Shown piece by piece: positions 36,801-43,802 of a stretch of 64,000 bases of DNA (positions within the stretch are counted from its first letter, which is position 1; every line of letters starts with the position of its first letter). Source of the DNA: Bacteroidota bacterium (GTDB lineage Bacteria; Bacteroidota; Bacteroidia; Chitinophagales; Chitinophagaceae); assembly GCA_018267915.1 (NCBI GenBank), contig JAFDXN010000010.1, positions 62,001 through 126,000 of the forward strand, in the 5' to 3' direction. The notes beneath the pieces are model-generated. The model was not told where the DNA came from and made no database searches. It saw nothing but the letters and a program-made list of their open reading frames with translations. The position numbers and the translations under genes were made by a program.

Positions 36801-36904
36801 CCCGTCTTTATATCGATGCACACCCGGGCAAGGGTACTGTCATCAGCCTTGGTTTTAAGATACCCCCGAAGAGCAGCTATTCACTGGACAAAGCCAATAT
36901 TTAA
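33887..36904 (+). CDS. Two-component sensor histidine kinase with periplasmic propeller (Reg_prop / Y_Y_Y)
   Basis: A 1005-residue membrane sensor. A signal-like segment covers about 1-28. About residues 35-640 are repeats of the pattern N-[LI]-W-[IM]-G-T-x-x-G-[LV]-x-[RK]-[FY], which build two propellers. A Y_Y_Y immunoglobulin-like domain follows (about 650-745, with Y-R-Y-H-M-E-G-L-E and L-P-P-G-Q-Y-T-L-R-V). One membrane helix (about 752-772) leads to a HisKA_3 dimerisation part with F-H-D-E-V-G-N-K-L (His803), then a HATPase domain with N-N-S-L-K-Y-S-G and D-N-G-Y-G-F-D. Autophosphorylation would be passed to the response regulator at 36974. Adjacent genes suggest it senses a ligand taken up by the OMP barrel protein. 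Confidence 0.9.
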   Translation: MTPTVRHIISSTCVFLSCFIIWNNGCAQRFPFYNLSVENGLIQSQVQAIKQDKYGNLWIGTLGGLSRFDGRNFTNYTLRDGMDDNSINALDIDAQGNIWIGTSKGVSKFDGQTFKHSSFQAAENNPLANNVQDMQVANDGSVWCTVGGGNKNKIYHIQNGKNKILELPGQDTIVTSVLPVGNELWATRVDGKIFHLAAGRWDSIALPQSAKYKRVPVPIKMYKDRGNKMWLLTNLGLYRLENGKAVLHSIQNRQLDDLPTLLCMTQDSAGTYWLGTRSGVLKMTNNSIEAYNKRNGLSDNIFRDILTDAEGNVWMASDGQGLFRFSGSPFSILDESMGLPSAQVMGITADKTGRMYFGTYDAGIYSFENGVIGKLPFPSIPSTTITAVRYLNNTLWIGTRNGLWSYSSTFRYHSFAPGLLLNSVSCLYSDTSHRLWIGYINGFAIHDKDSFITVPLKGAVIGDFIQIGQDSTLVATNSSTYSGVQLYHGGLLTPLKTNSAIDSAQVQCFTMRGNQLWVGTSDNGLICYNMRSGKYFVLNKNNGLKSDFIYNIITDNAGNIWAGTGYGIHKVSMNGDQPSVSFYGKEEGMKGMESNHNAIYKMHDGSIWFGTTNGAVHYNPNSGAITARPISIVLQSVKVFGENITDTTLYDSTGAWYKVPFGLRLPYKKNNVTFTYQAVSLGGGDQLLYRYHMEGLEAPWSDWSQSNAVTYSALPPGQYTLRVQCRTMSNSDYTSELSYSFEIITPFQKTNWFKLIILAACILLGVSLQYIANRRKQNRIKLLDSLRREEQAKVRQRTAEDFHDEVGNKLTRINVLANVLKNKIQLTPDTKRIIDQIQDNTGQLYSGTKDILWSLKPSNDNLYQVLYRIRDFGAELFQDTEVDFQFVGNDDKWKDFTLPMDFSRNLIMIFKEALNNSLKYSGATVVKLEVTLQNHDLLHLVLTDNGYGFDIEHTKKGHGIDNMNVRAKRIHARLYIDAHPGKGTVISLGFKIPPKSSYSLDKANI

Positions 36905-36973
36905 CAAAAAATAACCTCATTTGGGTGAGCCGGTATAAGCCTTTATGGCAGAACTTTACAGAAACTCTTGAAT

Positions 36974-37606
36974 ATGAGCAGGGATCTTGATATACGGGTA
37001 GCGATCATTGAAGACGACGAGACCATTCGCGAAGGCTATGCTTACCTCATTGGCCAGGCCGACGGCTACAAGATAGCGGGCACCTACCCTTCCTTCGAAG
37101 AGGCTGCGAAGAAGCTCGTGCACGACGACCCCGATGTGCTGCTGCTCGACGTGGAACTGCCCGGCATCTCCGGCATCGACGCCATACCCAAGATCAAAAA
37201 ACTCCTGCCTGATACGCACATCCTTATCCTGACTGTTTACGAACAGGAGCTATTGATATTCCGCGCCTTAGGCAACGGTGCCGCAGGCTACCTCACTAAG
37301 AACACCCCACCCGATAAGATCATCAGCGCTATACACGAGGTAATGGAGGGCGGCGGACCGATGAGCGCGCACATCGCCCGCATGGTCATCCATTCTTTCC
37401 AGCGCAATGAGCAGTCCCCACTCACACGCCGCGAGACAGAGATACTGGAACAGATAGCCACAGGCAAAAGCCGTAAGCGTATCGCACAGGAGCTCTATAT
37501 CGACCTTGAAACAGTGAAGTCACACATCAAGAATATCTACCACAAGCTCAATGTGCACTCCAAGGCCGATGCCATAAAGACCGCCAAGGATAACAAGTTT
37601 ATCTAA
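36974..37606 (+). CDS. Response regulator, NarL/FixJ family (REC + LuxR-type HTH)
   Basis: A 210-residue response regulator. The receiver domain (about 6-122) has the acidic pair E-D-D (13-15), the phosphoacceptor Asp at 59 in L-L-L-D-V-E-L-P-G and the Lys in L-T-K-N. The C-terminal LuxR-type HTH is at about 146-208 (L-T-R-R-E-T-E-I-L and S-R-K-R-I-A-Q-E-L). It pairs with the sensor kinase 70 bases upstream. The ATG at 36974 is preferred to the TTG six bases earlier. The end of the gene overlaps by 8 bases the end of the convergent hydrolase gene. Confidence 0.93.
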   Translation: MSRDLDIRVAIIEDDETIREGYAYLIGQADGYKIAGTYPSFEEAAKKLVHDDPDVLLLDVELPGISGIDAIPKIKKLLPDTHILILTVYEQELLIFRALGNGAAGYLTKNTPPDKIISAIHEVMEGGGPMSAHIARMVIHSFQRNEQSPLTRRETEILEQIATGKSRKRIAQELYIDLETVKSHIKNIYHKLNVHSKADAIKTAKDNKFI

Positions 37607-38576
37607 GGAAGCTCAGCACATCACGGTAAAATCGCTCGGGTATCTGCAGGTGCGGCACGTGGCCTACGCCATCATATTCTATCAGTCTGCCGTCGGGCAC
37701 GCGGTCTATTGCCTTTTCCGCCAGTTGCTTCACGTGGCCTAGCCTCCTGGTTACCTCTTCCGGTGCATCGCGCGCTATCTTCGTATGGTCTTCTTTGCCC
37801 ACTATCAGCAGCACAGGCATTTGCAGTTTGTTGTACTCGTGTATAACGGGTTGCGTGAAGATCATGTCATAGGTTAGCGCGCTCACCAGCGCATACCGGT
37901 CGGCACCTTTCCCTTTCAGCGGTGCATACTGTATATCAGCCCATTTGCGGTAGCGCTCGTTCCATTCAGGATAGTATTGTTTCTGGTAGTCCACTATTTT
38001 TTCATAGCTCGCATTCCGCTCCTCTTTATACCAAGTGTCTACACTTCGGTAAGGCGCGCCCTTTTCCCGCCAGTCTTCCAGCCCTATGGGGTCTTCCAGT
38101 ATCAACTTCTCTACCCGCTCCGGATAACTCAGTGCAAAGCGCACACCGAGCATACCGCCTGTTGAATGGGCTACGATCGACACGCTATCAACATCCAAAT
38201 GGTCAAGCAATTGTTTGGTCAGCAGCGCCAGCAGTGAAAAGCTGTACTGCACCACCGGCTTCGATGATTTACCAAAACCCAGCGCATCCGGCACTATCAC
38301 CCTGTAGCCATGTTCTGTCAGTTCCCTTATCACGCCCTCCCAGTATGCCGCAGGAAAGTTCTTGCCATGCAGCAGCAATACTACCCTGCCATTGTCGCGC
38401 CGGGGCTTTACATCCATATAGGCTATCTGCACCGGCTTTTGCTGTACAGTGGCCTGCATATATCGCACCGGGTAGGGATATTCGTAACCTTCCAGTCGCA
38501 GGCCCAGCGCCTTCACTTGTGCTCCGCCGGTGCATGAGTAACAGATAATTGCCAGTAGAAAGAGTAATCGTTTCAT
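37599..38576 (-). CDS. Alpha/beta hydrolase, exported
   Basis: A 325-residue hydrolase with a signal at the N-terminus (possible lipobox at C-Y-S-C, about 12-15). The fold has the oxyanion region L-L-L-H-G-K-N-F (about 67-74), the nucleophile elbow A-H-S-T-G-G (Ser138) and the histidine near the end in G-V-G-H-V-P-H (about 308-311). The aspartate appears in V-G-K-E-D-H (about 264). This set suggests an esterase/epoxide-hydrolase-like enzyme of unknown substrate. It overlaps the response regulator gene by 8 bases in convergent orientation, and runs away from the permease gene. Confidence 0.85.
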   Translation of the reverse strand: MKRLLFLLAIICYSCTGGAQVKALGLRLEGYEYPYPVRYMQATVQQKPVQIAYMDVKPRRDNGRVVLLLHGKNFPAAYWEGVIRELTEHGYRVIVPDALGFGKSSKPVVQYSFSLLALLTKQLLDHLDVDSVSIVAHSTGGMLGVRFALSYPERVEKLILEDPIGLEDWREKGAPYRSVDTWYKEERNASYEKIVDYQKQYYPEWNERYRKWADIQYAPLKGKGADRYALVSALTYDMIFTQPVIHEYNKLQMPVLLIVGKEDHTKIARDAPEEVTRRLGHVKQLAEKAIDRVPDGRLIEYDGVGHVPHLQIPERFYRDVLSFLR

Positions 38577-38665
38577 GCTCCGGGCTACAAAAAAATCAGG
38601 CCCCTATCAATAAGAATGATGCGCCGCCTTTTACCCTTTTCTTATTTTGTGTGCAAATACGCTTT

Positions 38666-39997
38666 TTGAACACAGATACAAAGCTGGAACGCGGCCTTTC
38701 GCTCGCACAAGCCACGGCTATCAATATGATAGACATGGTGGGCATTGGCCCCTTTGTCACCATACCGTTTATAGTTGGCCTCATGAAAGGCCCCATGTGC
38801 ATACTGGCATGGCTGCTAGGGGCGCTGCTGGCCTATATGGATGGCATGGTGTGGGCCGAGATGGGATCTAAGTGGCCGGAGGCGGGTGGCAGTTACGTAT
38901 TCCTGCAGCGGCTGTTTGGGAAGCGTGGCCGGCTCATGGCCTTTCTTTTCACCTGGCAAACCAGTATACAGGCCCCCCTCGTAGTGGCCAGCGGCGCCAT
39001 AGGCTTTGCGCAGTACCTTACTTATCTTTTACCGCTCACTGCCATACAGCAAAAGATGGTGAGCGGAGGGCTGGTGATATTGCTTGTCGCCCTGCTCTAT
39101 CGCAACATAAAAAGCATTGGCCGCATCTCCATCTTCTTCGGCGTCATCACAGGTGGCACCATCCTCTGGCTCATACTCTCCGGCGTTCCGCATTTCAATG
39201 CTGCGCAGGCTTTCGATTGGCATTCCAGCTCCTGGGACCTCAGCACCCTGTTTTACGTTGCCCTTGGCCAGGCCTCGCTTAAGGCAGTGTACTCTTACCT
39301 TGGCTATTACAACGTTTGCCACCTGGGAGCTGAAATAAAAAACCCGGAGCGCAACATACCCCGCAGCATCTTTATATCCATCACGCTGATCGCTATACTC
39401 TACCTGGGCATGCAGTCTGTGATACTGGGTGTGTTGCCATGGCAGGATGTCGCTAAATCCGATTTCATTGTCAGCACCTATTTCGAGCATATTTACGGGC
39501 ACACCACAGGCCAGATCGCTACGCTGCTCATACTTTGCATAGCGCTGGCATCGCTTTTCGCCGTTATCCTCGGCTACTCTCGTGTACCCTATGCTGCCGC
39601 TGTCGACGGCAACTTTTTCCCGGCTTTTGCAAAGCTGCACCCTAAGTACAAGTTTCCTTACATCTCCCTTCTGGCCCTGGGCGGCGTGGCCTTCGTTTTC
39701 AGCCTGCTCTTCAAGCTCAAGGACGTCATTACCGCCATCATTATCATGCGCATACTAATACAGTTCGTATCGCAGGCGGTGGGCGTCATTGCCTGGCACT
39801 ATAGCCGGAAGAACGATCTGCGCCCTTTCCGTATGCCCCTGTTCCCCTTGCCGGCTATTATCTCCATCATCATCTGGCTGTTTATCTTTTTAACAAGCGA
39901 CTGGAAGTTCATGCTGGGGGCCTTTGGCATCATCGTTTCAGGCATCGTGCTCTTTTATATTAAAGAGACTTTATACACACCTCGCCCACAGTCATAG
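38666..39997 (+). CDS. APC-family amino acid permease
   Basis: A 443-residue permease with about 12 membrane helices. It opens T-K-L-E-R-G-L-S-L-A-Q-A-T-A-I-N-M-I-D-M with the discontinuous first helix, G-I-G-P-F-V-T-I-P, and later W-A-E-M-G-S-K-W-P-E-A-G-G-S-Y, typical of the APC superfamily. It probably takes up amino acids with protons or sodium. The TTG at 38666 is preferred: frames from 38549 would overlap the divergent hydrolase gene and add 39 unrelated residues. A -7-like TTATTTTGTG lies just upstream. Substrate is not known. No transport partner genes are nearby. Confidence 0.86.
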   Translation: MNTDTKLERGLSLAQATAINMIDMVGIGPFVTIPFIVGLMKGPMCILAWLLGALLAYMDGMVWAEMGSKWPEAGGSYVFLQRLFGKRGRLMAFLFTWQTSIQAPLVVASGAIGFAQYLTYLLPLTAIQQKMVSGGLVILLVALLYRNIKSIGRISIFFGVITGGTILWLILSGVPHFNAAQAFDWHSSSWDLSTLFYVALGQASLKAVYSYLGYYNVCHLGAEIKNPERNIPRSIFISITLIAILYLGMQSVILGVLPWQDVAKSDFIVSTYFEHIYGHTTGQIATLLILCIALASLFAVILGYSRVPYAAAVDGNFFPAFAKLHPKYKFPYISLLALGGVAFVFSLLFKLKDVITAIIIMRILIQFVSQAVGVIAWHYSRKNDLRPFRMPLFPLPAIISIIIWLFIFLTSDWKFMLGAFGIIVSGIVLFYIKETLYTPRPQS

Positions 39998-40142
39998 GGC
40001 ACTCATTTCCATAAACCGTTTTTTTGTAGTAAAATTGCATAGAGGAAATCTTGTTTTTACGGGTTGTGCGGTGCCGGGCATATATGCTTTTTACCGCATT
40101 ATTTTTTAACAATAAGTTTTCGCTGTGCGGAGCCGGGATTAT

Positions 40143-40150
40143 TATTTTTG
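40143..40150 (+). promoter_or_regulatory. -7 element of the 40.2 kb small gene
   Basis: TATTTTTG, a full TAnnTTTG match, 26 bases before the ATG at 40177. Confidence 0.5.
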
Positions 40151-40176
40151 GAAATGATACTAACTAATTCAGATAC

Positions 40177-40509
40177 ATGCGCACGGTCCTATTGATCATT
40201 GCAGCCGGTTTAGCAATAGCCCTCTACAGGATGTTGAGCCGCGGCGGCAAGACCTTCAGCTACGGGCGCACCCAAACCATCTCCTTCCTCACCGACGGGT
40301 CTGAACATGTTATCCAGGGCACTGAATCAGGTTCTATCATCATCACCAGCAAAACAGTATTGATCGACGGCCTCGAATACATCCACAAGCCGGGCGCCAA
40401 TGAGCAACTGCAAGCCGTAATGGACTACGACGAGAACGGCCTGCGCAGCATCCGCGTCTTCCTCGCCAACGGCGAAAAACAATACTTCATCGACAAGAGC
40501 GCGAAGTAA
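40177..40509 (+). CDS. Small membrane-anchored protein of unknown function
   Basis: A 110-residue protein that I do not recognise. Residues 4-20 form one membrane helix or uncleaved signal (V-L-L-I-I-A-A-G-L-A-I-A-L-Y); the rest is soluble and beta-rich, with T-I-S-F-L-T-D-G-S-E and I-I-I-T-S-K-T-V-L-I-D-G. No cysteines or catalytic motif are seen. It has a good -7 element and no neighbour on the same strand close enough for an operon. Likely an inner-membrane-attached protein of unclear role. Confidence 0.62.
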   Translation: MRTVLLIIAAGLAIALYRMLSRGGKTFSYGRTQTISFLTDGSEHVIQGTESGSIIITSKTVLIDGLEYIHKPGANEQLQAVMDYDENGLRSIRVFLANGEKQYFIDKSAK

Positions 40510-40635
40510 GCCCATCAATATTCCGCTCGGTATTGCGAGTGAGCCGCCTAGGCTTTGTACGGAAGAGCAACAAAGCAATTCCTAGCACTCCTGAATAAAA
40601 TTTCTTATTTTTCTAATGTTTTAGCGTCCGTTCGC

Positions 40636-40651
40636 GTCTAAAAATTTAGAC
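40636..40651. promoter_or_regulatory. Perfect dyad before the 40.7 kb gene
   Basis: A 7-bp inverted repeat with a 2-base centre (GTCTAAA-AA-TTTAGAC) lies 5 bases before the ATG at 40657. It could be an operator or an mRNA hairpin; the sequence alone does not show which. Confidence 0.35.
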
Positions 40652-40656
40652 ACTTA

Positions 40657-41559
40657 ATGAAAACCTGGCTTGCATGTGTAAGTTTCTGTTTGCTGTTCCT
40701 GAATGTATTGGGGCAAAAGATCCGTTTTACCGATTCTACAAATAAATGGTCAGTCTACATTTATAACGGCGGTCCGCCACCATCGTCAATAACCCGCGAG
40801 TTTTCCTTCGCAACAATCGATACAATGATTAACACCCAGTTGTATAAACGATTAAATGCTTTATCTGACTGCTTTTTCCGCGAAGACACAAATGCTCACA
40901 AAGTATACTTACTTCGCTACTGTAATAATCAGGGCCACGAGGAAGTATATCTAGATTATAATCTGCAGATTGGAGATACTGTTACCCACATAGGATGTGA
41001 TACTTTTCTGCATGTCGTAGCTTCGACCGACTCAACTGAAATAAATGGATTAACCTACCGAACGTGGTATTTTCAAAAAGTAAATAACCTATCTATATCT
41101 GATGACTATGTAGTGGCCGAAGGCATTGGCTGCATATTTGGCCCGCAGTTTATTCCAAGTCCTTACGACGGGTTGGACGAGCAATTACTTACGTGCTTTA
41201 GCCATAATAACGGCGTGCCGGCCTTGCAACCACCTGTTTTTGCCTACCGATTCAATTATTATTTTGACAACGCCACAAGTTGTGTGCTAAAAACCCAGAA
41301 TCCTGATTTGTCCCACAGCGCTGTTCGATTGACAAGCAACCCGGCTGATGCCAACAGCTTTATTATCTTCCCACGAAAGATGGGCAATGGCAGCTTAATT
41401 ATCTTCAACATTACAGGACAACCAGTTGTCAATAGGGATTTTCATGAATCGCTGCAACAAACTATTGGCCATTTGCCGGCTACAGGACTCTACATTTACA
41501 AATTACTGGATAGGCAGACCGGAGAAAGTTTCACCGGCAAATTTTATTACGATTTATAA
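40657..41559 (+). CDS. Secreted protein, probable T9SS sorting domain
   Basis: A 300-residue exported protein that I do not otherwise recognise. The signal peptide is at about 1-19 (ending N-V-L-G-Q). The middle (about 20-215) is Thr/Asp/Tyr-rich beta-like sequence. The last 75 residues (S-N-P-A-D-A-N-S-F-I-I-F, I-F-N-I-T-G-Q-P-V and L-P-A-T-G-L-Y-I-Y-K-L-L) match the layout of a T9SS type A sorting domain, although the usual Y-P-N-P is degraded. It looks more A/T-rich than neighbours and stands alone, with a dyad at its 5' end and a repeat-rich non-coding stretch at its 3' end. Confidence 0.68.
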   Translation: MKTWLACVSFCLLFLNVLGQKIRFTDSTNKWSVYIYNGGPPPSSITREFSFATIDTMINTQLYKRLNALSDCFFREDTNAHKVYLLRYCNNQGHEEVYLDYNLQIGDTVTHIGCDTFLHVVASTDSTEINGLTYRTWYFQKVNNLSISDDYVVAEGIGCIFGPQFIPSPYDGLDEQLLTCFSHNNGVPALQPPVFAYRFNYYFDNATSCVLKTQNPDLSHSAVRLTSNPADANSFIIFPRKMGNGSLIIFNITGQPVVNRDFHESLQQTIGHLPATGLYIYKLLDRQTGESFTGKFYYDL

Positions 41560-41759
41560 TGTGGTTAGCTACTCGGAAATAAATTTGGAAACCGCATGTT
41601 AAAAATAGTACCTTGCCAGGTTGCCCGATTTATCCCGCAATATGTGGTCTTCGCACATTTTTACATTCACAAAGCTCTGACATATCAATAGATTCTGCTC
41701 TCTTATCGACTGTAAACCGATCTTGCACTGCGAAGTCCGAGCGGTTACCGGAAGGAGTT

Positions 41760-41938
41760 GGAAGTAACCCCGGAAGTAAATCAGAAGTAAAATAATCTGC
41801 GTAACCTCAAATCCTTTACCCGTGTTCAGACAAACAGGCAATAACGAGAAATAACTGTTTCCGTGTTATTACCTGTTTCCCAGCAACTTATGAGGAATGG
41901 TGTCCTTAAACAGGAAATAACTTTTTAACCGGAAGTAA
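41760..41938 (+). repeat. GGAAGTAA direct repeats
   Basis: The octamer GGAAGTAA occurs at 41760-41767, 41772-41779 and 41931-41938, with an AGAAGTAA variant at 41783-41790. Three sit within about 30 bases. Confidence 0.55.
41832..41921. repeat. Three copies of AAACAGGnAATAAC in both orientations
   Basis: The 14-base motif is at 41832-41845 (plus), 41865-41878 (minus) and 41908-41921 (plus), differing only in the one central base. The first two can pair as a 14-base hairpin arm with a single mismatch and a 19-base loop. Confidence 0.6.
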
Positions 41939-42008
41939 GTAATTATCTGAATTTAGGTCTATGTACCACCTTGGCATAGCTTTTTCGCTGGATGAGAAAA
42001 CTACGGAT

Positions 42009-42227
42009 ATGGAAATCACCAACAAGCCGGAAAATAACATGGACAATTACGACCCTACCGATCGCAACTTTCAAAGACCGGATTCGGACAATAGCAAACT
42101 GAATAATGTGAACGAAAAGCAGGAAACCGGTGAAGGGGACGAAGAGCCTGACCCTGCAGAAGAAAAGAACACTGCCGCCAGGAAGGCCGACTCGAAAGAG
42201 AACCCCAAAGCGCCGCAAAACGATTAA
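42009..42227 (+). CDS. Small acidic, disordered protein of unknown function
   Basis: A 72-residue candidate, starting at ATG 42009 (M-E-I-T-N-K-P-E-N-N-M-D-N); an earlier ATG at 41961 is in frame but adds non-typical sequence. Composition is dominated by Glu, Asp, Asn, Lys and Pro, with no hydrophobic core, so it is probably unfolded. Not recognised. Its stop lies 8 bases before that of the convergent OmpA-like gene. No clear promoter is visible other than the repeat-rich upstream stretch. Could be a spurious frame. Confidence 0.4.
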   Translation: MEITNKPENNMDNYDPTDRNFQRPDSDNSKLNNVNEKQETGEGDEEPDPAEEKNTAARKADSKENPKAPQND

Positions 42228-42235
42228 ATGGCAGG

Positions 42236-43153
42236 CTACTTGCCCATGATCCTGATATCCACCCTGCGGTTGCGCTGTTCCTGTTCAGGGCTATTCTCCG
42301 CTGCTGCCTCTTCATGACTTGAACCGAGCCCCCTGTAGCTGATGCGTTTTTTGTCTATTCCCTTCTTCACCAGGTATTCAGCTATGCAGCGCGCGCGGGC
42401 ATAGGACAGCAGGTCGCTGGTCTCGCCTTCAAACACATCGTAGCGCGCCAAGGGTCCATCGGGCTCGCTCTCCTTTATTTTATGCGGGTGCCCGCCGGGC
42501 GAGCTGAGCAGGCAACAAATATGTCCTTCGATGGCTATTTTGATCTTGGGGTTATCGTTCAAAATGCCGTAGAGGGTATCCAACTGTGGAACAGACCTGG
42601 GCAGTAACACATGGGTGCCCGGCTCAAAATAAATATTATTGAGCGAGACCAGTTCGTCCACCTTTAGCTTGTTCATTTCCGCCAGTTGATGTGTTTCAGG
42701 TTTGGGCTGTAGCACAGGTTTCACCGGCTTTGATTTCACTACAGGTGCCGGTGGGGCCTCGGGCTGCTTTGTCGTGATGAGCACTTTGCGGTCGGCCTGG
42801 TAGCCATCGATGTTGGTCATGCCCTTGCGCTCTATTTTGCCCTTACCTATACAGAGCTCGATATCGCCCAGCGAAAAATTTTTGCTGAGCAGGTACACCA
42901 TAACGTTCTCAGCACGCTGATAAGAGAGCTCCTTGTTCTGCTGCTTACCACCCACATAGTCGCAATAACCTATGATATAAACCTTTTCACCTCTCCTGAT
43001 ATCATGCCTGCGGATCATTTCATCGATACGGCGGGTGGCCAGGTCATCGAGCCCGGCTTGACCAAATGGGAAATACACCGCAAGGCTGTCGGCGCCATAA
43101 CAGTGAGCAGCGGCAATGAGCAGTACTGCAAGCAATGTGATAAAACTGCGCAT
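42236..43153 (-). CDS. Exported protein with two OmpA-like peptidoglycan-binding domains
   Basis: A 305-residue protein. The start at 43153 gives a signal peptide to about residue 20 (A-A-H-C-Y-G-A). The first OmpA-like domain (about 22-130) has I-I-G-Y-C-D-Y-V-G-G and L-S-Y-Q-R-A-E-N-V. A proline- and lysine-rich linker follows (about 130-160). The second OmpA-like domain (about 170-303) has I-A-I-E-G-H, A-R-A-R-C-I-A-E-Y-L, S-Y-R-G-L-G-S-S and ends N-R-R-V-D-I-R-I-M-G, with an insertion of about 30 residues after the G-H. Such domains bind peptidoglycan and tie the outer membrane to the wall. No membrane barrel is present, so it is probably periplasmic. Confidence 0.78.
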   Translation of the reverse strand: MRSFITLLAVLLIAAAHCYGADSLAVYFPFGQAGLDDLATRRIDEMIRRHDIRRGEKVYIIGYCDYVGGKQQNKELSYQRAENVMVYLLSKNFSLGDIELCIGKGKIERKGMTNIDGYQADRKVLITTKQPEAPPAPVVKSKPVKPVLQPKPETHQLAEMNKLKVDELVSLNNIYFEPGTHVLLPRSVPQLDTLYGILNDNPKIKIAIEGHICCLLSSPGGHPHKIKESEPDGPLARYDVFEGETSDLLSYARARCIAEYLVKKGIDKKRISYRGLGSSHEEAAAENSPEQEQRNRRVDIRIMGK

Positions 43154-43289
43154 AATGGAATTGTAAAGCAAATATCAGCAAAAAGGGCCGGCAATGCTAC
43201 CCCCGTACAGGGGTATCTGCTAAAAAGAGGCTGTTTTAGTGCGTGTTATGCCTGATAAATGATACCTTCATAATTAAGAAAACCGAATA

Positions 43290-43802
43290 ATGATGTATAA
43301 GAGGATGTTGTTTTTTGTGATGTTGGTAATAGCAGTGACAGAGCTGCGCGCGCAAACGCCCATGCAGTACAATAACAAGCTGGTGACTATAACTGATAGC
43401 CTGAATGCCAAAGGCACCCGGTGGAGCCGCACCTTCAGGGAAGTGAAGGTCATTAAGGAATTTGGCGATCTCGCCCCCTACCGCAAGGACCTGGAGCAAT
43501 ACATAGACAGCAGAATAGCCGAGCTAAAAGCTGATGGCGACGTAGGCGGTTCAGCTGACTTGAAAAAGGCCGTACTCTCATTTCTCGACTATGAGCGGAA
43601 CATGGTGCATACCTATTTCGCAGCGATGGAATCCTTCGGCGAAACATCGACCGACGAGGAAATAAAGGCAGCTATACAGAACCTGAGTACCGAGGCACAA
43701 AAAGAGAACGCACTTTTGGCACAGGTGAACCAGGCACAGGAGGCATATGCGCGAAAAAACAACTTCAGCATCGATGCACCCGCTGCCGGAGGAAAAGATT
43801 AG
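43290..43802 (+). CDS. Exported protein of unknown function
   Basis: A 170-residue protein I do not recognise. A signal peptide covers about 1-22 (L-R-A-Q). The mature part is helical and rich in Glu, Lys and Ala (for example A-E-L-K-A-D and A-A-I-Q-N-L-S-T-E-A-Q-K-E-N), with a Pro/Ala/Gly tail. No Cys or catalytic motif is found. The next in-frame ATG (43293) is one codon later. The stop overlaps by four bases the stop region of the convergent membrane gene. It is likely periplasmic. Confidence 0.6.
   Translation: MMYKRMLFFVMLVIAVTELRAQTPMQYNNKLVTITDSLNAKGTRWSRTFREVKVIKEFGDLAPYRKDLEQYIDSRIAELKADGDVGGSADLKKAVLSFLDYERNMVHTYFAAMESFGETSTDEEIKAAIQNLSTEAQKENALLAQVNQAQEAYARKNNFSIDAPAAGGKD

Larger units (their letters stand above)
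41560..42008. other. Non-coding, repeat-rich stretch of about 450 bases
   Basis: No convincing gene is found here. Two short repeat families occur (given as separate entries). Short open frames exist but none shows coding character. No tRNA-like fold was recognised. Confidence 0.6.

Noticed and set aside
41613..41795. A 60-codon open frame in the repeat-rich gene-free stretch
   Set aside because: It has no start-site context, no conserved pattern, and part of it is just the GGAAGTAA repeats translated.
43198..43215. Small hairpin between the OmpA-like gene and the 43.3 kb gene
   Set aside because: A 6-bp stem without a T-run and with no clear relation to either start; too weak to call.
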